Source: a virus. From it: a stretch of DNA of 22,762 nt. Position numbers and translations under genes: made by a program. Positions 20,246 to 22,762 of this stretch are shown piece by piece. The stretch is from positions 1 through 22,762 of IMG/VR virus record IMGVR_UViG_3300044535_002164; one strand, 5' to 3'. The first letter of the stretch is position 1; each line of letters begins with the position of its first letter. The notes under the pieces were generated by a model. It did not search any database. It saw only the letters and a program-made list of their open reading frames with translations, and had not been told where the DNA came from.

Positions 20246-20812
20246 ATGGAATGTAAAATAAATTATAAAAATTCATTTGAACCTTGTATTAATACCTTTA
20301 AAAAGGTACAATTAAATGATGTTAAGAGAAAACAACTATCCACAAAAATCATTCAATTAATAAAACAAGATGAGGTTAAAAAAAATAGGAAACTAAATGA
20401 ATCCGAAATTGATCATTATCGTAAATTATTTATGCAAATTGCTGGTGACTTGGTTATTGAACAATTTTTAGATATTAGTATTGTAGATTTAAATGATATT
20501 TTAAATGTAAAGAAATCCCAGATTAATAAACTATTATCACATGGTGAAATAGATATTTGTACATTCACATATGGTTTATTTCCTTTAGTTTATAAATTAA
20601 CTTATCGGAAAACTATTTTTGTTTGCATGTTACCAAATAAAAAAGATTATTATATATGTGGTATGGGTAGTCCACTTATTGTTTCTGGATATTCTGACAA
20701 AAATTTACTCTTATCTAACACATTAAGAGAAAATAATAGGGCTGGGTTTTTTGGTTTTTCTAGATTAACACCAATACCTAATAATATTGGTGATTTTATT
20801 AGAATTATATAA
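20246..20812 (+). CDS. 188-aa hypothetical phage protein
   Basis: The protein begins MECKINYKNSFEPCINTFKK. Residues 15-105 are basic and helical (VKRKQLSTKIIQLIKQDEVK, then LFMQIAGDLVIEQFLDISI). Residues 110-188 look beta-rich (YGLFPLVYKLTYRKTIFVCM, YYICGMGSPLIVSG) and end in FGFSRLTPIPNNIGDFIRII. I recognise no family. It is divergent from the helicase gene and driven by a host-type promoter rather than the late element used by its neighbours, so it is probably expressed early. If translation starts at 20246 the mRNA is nearly leaderless. Confidence 0.82.
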   Translation: MECKINYKNSFEPCINTFKKVQLNDVKRKQLSTKIIQLIKQDEVKKNRKLNESEIDHYRKLFMQIAGDLVIEQFLDISIVDLNDILNVKKSQINKLLSHGEIDICTFTYGLFPLVYKLTYRKTIFVCMLPNKKDYYICGMGSPLIVSGYSDKNLLLSNTLRENNRAGFFGFSRLTPIPNNIGDFIRII

Positions 20813-20821
20813 TATTTTTAA

Positions 20822-20830
20822 CTATTTATA
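20822..20830 (+). promoter_or_regulatory. late-type promoter element (CTATTTATA)
   Basis: An exact AACTATTTATA, 25 bp upstream of the ATG at 20847. Confidence 0.65.
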
Positions 20831-20846
20831 ATTAAATATTTTAATT

Positions 20847-21485
20847 ATGAAGAAAATATATAGGGTATCTGAATCACAATTAGAATCAATAATGAATTAT
20901 ACAGAAGCTAAAAAACAAGCTGATCATGGTCAGCAAACATTAAGCAATGAAATTAGTATTGATGAGGATTCAATAAATGAGATTGATGGTAATGCGGATA
21001 TATTTACGGCGGAAACCACAAATATTGGTTTATATTATAGGGATTTAAATTCGATGTTTAAAGATTATATTAAACCAGGTACTAAAAATGTTATTTTAGT
21101 GGATGGTAATGAATTTGATATTTATATGAGTATTGATAAAGTAATTGCGAAATATAGTTTATCAATTGATTATGAGTCTAACGGTATTCAATCAATAGAA
21201 TTAATACCAATTAGTGTCTTATTAATGGGTGTTTTGGATTTGACTGGTGACAAAGATTCCTTTGATAAAAGTTTTGAAATTACTATTGAGGGTGATAAAA
21301 TTAAAGATAATACCTTATCTGGTGAATTTTCCGTTGGTGGTTATGGTAATATTAATATTGGTGATCTAGCAAGTGGTAATGTAATGTTAACATCAAAAAG
21401 ATTGTCTAATAATCAAGGTTTTTATTTAACTGGTATTGAGATTAATGAAAAGGCTGGTGGATTTTTAATTGAATTCCAATATTAA
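20847..21485 (+). CDS. 212-aa tagged phage protein, function unknown
   Basis: It starts MKKIYRVSESQLESIMNYTE, a tag shared with the gene at 21657 (KYKITEAQMQKIFEAIE). After an acidic linker (residues 25-50) the rest is a beta-rich domain with alternating hydrophobic residues (NVILVDGNEFDIYMSIDKVI, then SFEITIEGDKIKDNTL and GFYLTGIEINEKAGGFLIEF). No catalytic motif is visible. A structural or packaged cargo role is inferred from the tag. It has its own CTATTTATA element. Confidence 0.83.
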   Translation: MKKIYRVSESQLESIMNYTEAKKQADHGQQTLSNEISIDEDSINEIDGNADIFTAETTNIGLYYRDLNSMFKDYIKPGTKNVILVDGNEFDIYMSIDKVIAKYSLSIDYESNGIQSIELIPISVLLMGVLDLTGDKDSFDKSFEITIEGDKIKDNTLSGEFSVGGYGNINIGDLASGNVMLTSKRLSNNQGFYLTGIEINEKAGGFLIEFQY

Positions 21486-21533
21486 TTTACATTTATCATA
21501 TTTTAATTATTTTTATTTTATAAAATAAAAAAT

Positions 21534-21629
21534 ATGTATACAACAGATTATAACCAATTGAATAATAACATAATAACATATTATAGTGAAGTAACACATA
21601 ATATACGATTTACCTGGAAAATAAATTAA
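21534..21629 (+). CDS. 31-aa possible microprotein
   Basis: ORF MYTTDYNQLNNNIITYYSEV followed by THNIRFTWKIN. It fills the gap between two tagged genes. It has no CTATTTATA or TTTG/TAnnTTTG promoter and no recognisable motif. It may be co-transcribed with the gene at 20847, or the stretch may simply be noncoding. Confidence 0.3.
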   Translation: MYTTDYNQLNNNIITYYSEVTHNIRFTWKIN

Positions 21630-21635
21630 TAACAA

Positions 21636-21644
21636 CTATTTATA
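21636..21644 (+). promoter_or_regulatory. late-type promoter element (CTATTTATA)
   Basis: An exact AACTATTTATA, 21 bp upstream of the ATG at 21657. Confidence 0.65.
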
Positions 21645-21656
21645 AAAAAAAACAAA

Positions 21657-22241
21657 ATGGCAAAATATAAGATAACTGAAGCTCAAATGCAAAAAATATT
21701 TGAGGCGATTGAATCCAAAAAAATAACGGAGTTTGTTGATAATTATCCACCTGGATCTGACACGAGTAATGCACCGTGGAATCAAGGGGGTGGTAAAACA
21801 AGTAAAGCTATTACTAGTGATGGTAATTTTGAATTGGTTGGTAATACTTTCGCTTCTTTTTTAATTAGAAATAAAGAAAATAATCAATTGTATTACACGG
21901 ATATTGATGCATGGGAAGGATTGTCGGGTACAAATAAATGGTCTGATATCAAAGATGAGCTATTCGATTTTCTCGAAGTACCTGAAGAGAGTGTTGAGGA
22001 TGAGGATGGTAGAAGCATGGCACCAATTGAGGATTGGAAGGATTCTATTAACAGCGATGATTTAGCTGACGCGTTAGTTAATTACATGAATTATAATGCA
22101 TCGCGTAATAATGATATAAATATTGTTAACTCTGAGGAGTGGCAAGATGGTAATGGTAAATTCGTTATTATCAATAGTGATAATATTGATGATATCACAA
22201 ACGGTTCTTTAAAAGAAAAGGCAATTGCTTTTCTTAAATAA
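21657..22241 (+). CDS. 194-aa tagged acidic phage protein, function unknown
   Basis: The N-terminal tag MAKYKITEAQMQKIFEAIES pairs it with the 212-aa protein. It is followed by YPPGSDTSNAPWNQGGGKTS (residues 30-49), a proline/asparagine motif that I recall in other phage proteins of unknown role. A mixed domain comes next (FELVGNTFASFLIRNKENNQ, LYYTDIDAWEGL), then an acidic helical C-terminal half. I-T-E at 23-25 could be a prohead-protease-like site that would release the tag. It ends convergently, overlapping the next gene by 8 bp. Confidence 0.83.
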   Translation: MAKYKITEAQMQKIFEAIESKKITEFVDNYPPGSDTSNAPWNQGGGKTSKAITSDGNFELVGNTFASFLIRNKENNQLYYTDIDAWEGLSGTNKWSDIKDELFDFLEVPEESVEDEDGRSMAPIEDWKDSINSDDLADALVNYMNYNASRNNDINIVNSEEWQDGNGKFVIINSDNIDDITNGSLKEKAIAFLK

Positions 22242-22632
22242 TATCATTAAATAATTCTTTTTGTTCTTTGGGTACTTCTATATACGTATGGGTGTACCCT
22301 AATTTTTTTTGTGCAACCACACGATGTCTACCATCAATAATCCCTATTTTTCCATCATTTATACTTGCTAATGTTGGTTCGAACATTACCTCGTAATCCA
22401 TTCTTTCATTTGTTTTTGGATTTATCCATCTATTATCTTCAGAGTATTTTTGAATATAATCCACGGCTTTTTCAATTCTACCAATACTAAATGGTATTGT
22501 GGTATTCATGTCGATATAAAAATCAGAATCATCTTTTTTAAATCGATTTAAAAATTTATTGATATCGACTAATAACATGACATTTTTACCTGGGTAAACC
22601 ATTTTATATTTATTCTTATCTATATATTTCAT
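22234..22632 (-). CDS. 132-aa ParB-like (sulfiredoxin-fold) domain protein
   Basis: The core IGIIDGRHRVVAQKKLGY (residues 96-113) is the DGxHR signature of ParB-like N-terminal domains; it binds nucleotide in ParB/Srx folds. The upstream part (VDINKFLNRFKKDD, then IPFSIGRIEKAVDYI) matches the preceding helix and strand. The protein is a stand-alone domain with no helix-turn-helix, so chromosome partitioning is unlikely. Regulation of DNA, nuclease or kinase activity is possible. It is the third ParB-like domain in the window. An ATATTTATT element lies 23 bp upstream of the start codon. Confidence 0.85.
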   Translation of the reverse strand: MKYIDKNKYKMVYPGKNVMLLVDINKFLNRFKKDDSDFYIDMNTTIPFSIGRIEKAVDYIQKYSEDNRWINPKTNERMDYEVMFEPTLASINDGKIGIIDGRHRVVAQKKLGYTHTYIEVPKEQKELFNDII

Positions 22633-22646
22633 TGTGCAAATTTAAT

Positions 22647-22655
22647 AATAAATAT
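22647..22655 (-). promoter_or_regulatory. late-type promoter element (ATATTTATT)
   Basis: A variant 23 bp upstream of the start codon at 22632. It is divergent from the exact copy at 22678. Confidence 0.45.
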
Positions 22656-22677
22656 TTTAATATATAAACTTTTCTAA

Positions 22678-22686
22678 CTATTTATA
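22678..22686 (+). promoter_or_regulatory. late-type promoter element (CTATTTATA)
   Basis: An exact AACTATTTATA, 27 bp upstream of the ATG at 22705. Confidence 0.62.
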
Positions 22687-22704
22687 TTAAATTAATAATA
22701 ATTT

Positions 22705-22762
22705 ATGGTAACAACAAAATTTAAAATTTTAGAATTAACAACACAATCTATTGATAATCAAA
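22705..22762 (+). CDS. start of a partial gene running off the window
   Basis: The open frame begins MVTTKFKILELTTQSIDNQ and continues past the window edge. The CTATTTATA element 27 bp upstream supports this start. Too little is visible to assign a family. Confidence 0.6.
   Translation, partial: MVTTKFKILELTTQSIDNQ

Noticed and set aside
1-22762. tRNA genes or rRNA
   Set aside because: No cloverleaf-like segment with TTC and CCA-end features was noticed by eye. A tRNA search program would settle it.

Overview
The window looks like part of the genome of a large tailed phage of a Bacteroidetes (Flavobacteriia-like) host. Three things support this. The DNA is very AT-rich. At least a dozen genes in the left part carry the Bacteroidetes housekeeping promoter (TTTG, then 20-21 bp, then TAnnTTTG) and have A-rich leaders without Shine-Dalgarno sequences. 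The proteins are short phage orphans, a phage-type UvrD-like helicase with an intein, and modular proteins that share short N-terminal tags.

Region 1 (1-5418, + strand) is an early-gene array. Thirteen small genes, several of them only 28-67 codons, mostly sit in their own transcription units. Each has a near-identical promoter and leader, and many end in an A-loop terminator that abuts the next promoter. The first three genes are diverged paralogs. Region 2 (5419-5833) is a convergent noncoding stretch. It holds a perfect DnaA-box sequence, a C-tract cluster that could form a G-quadruplex on the minus strand, a decayed promoter copy and three AAAAAAATTTCTGG-type repeats. It is a candidate origin or control region.

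Region 3 (5834-12471, - strand) contains a PD-(D/E)xK-like protein, a four-gene operon and an asparagine-type class II synthetase core. The operon encodes a 548-aa protein (ParB-like plus HExxH metallopeptidase-like), two orphans, and a 738-aa protein (Cys/basic DUF5872-like part, Nudix, zinc ribbon, ParB-like part, C-terminal module). The synthetase gene is preceded by a 13-codon ORF ending Asn-Asn-Asn-stop and then a terminator, which is the layout of a transcription attenuator. The modules of the two large proteins are joined at L/I-x-E triplets resembling T4-type prohead-protease sites, so they may be capsid-packaged cargo polyproteins.

Region 4 (12522-22762, mixed strands) holds tagged phage proteins, a LamG-like candidate tail or adhesin protein, and a translationally coupled pair: a secreted DNA/RNA nuclease and a GNAT fusion. 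It also holds a coiled-coil protein, a basic 48-aa protein, the helicase with a putative class 3 intein inside its Walker A motif, and another ParB-like protein. Many genes here and in region 3 are preceded 21-28 bp upstream of the start codon by (A)CTATTTATA or a close variant. This is a second promoter class, probably late.

No tRNA, rRNA, CRISPR array or insertion sequence was seen.
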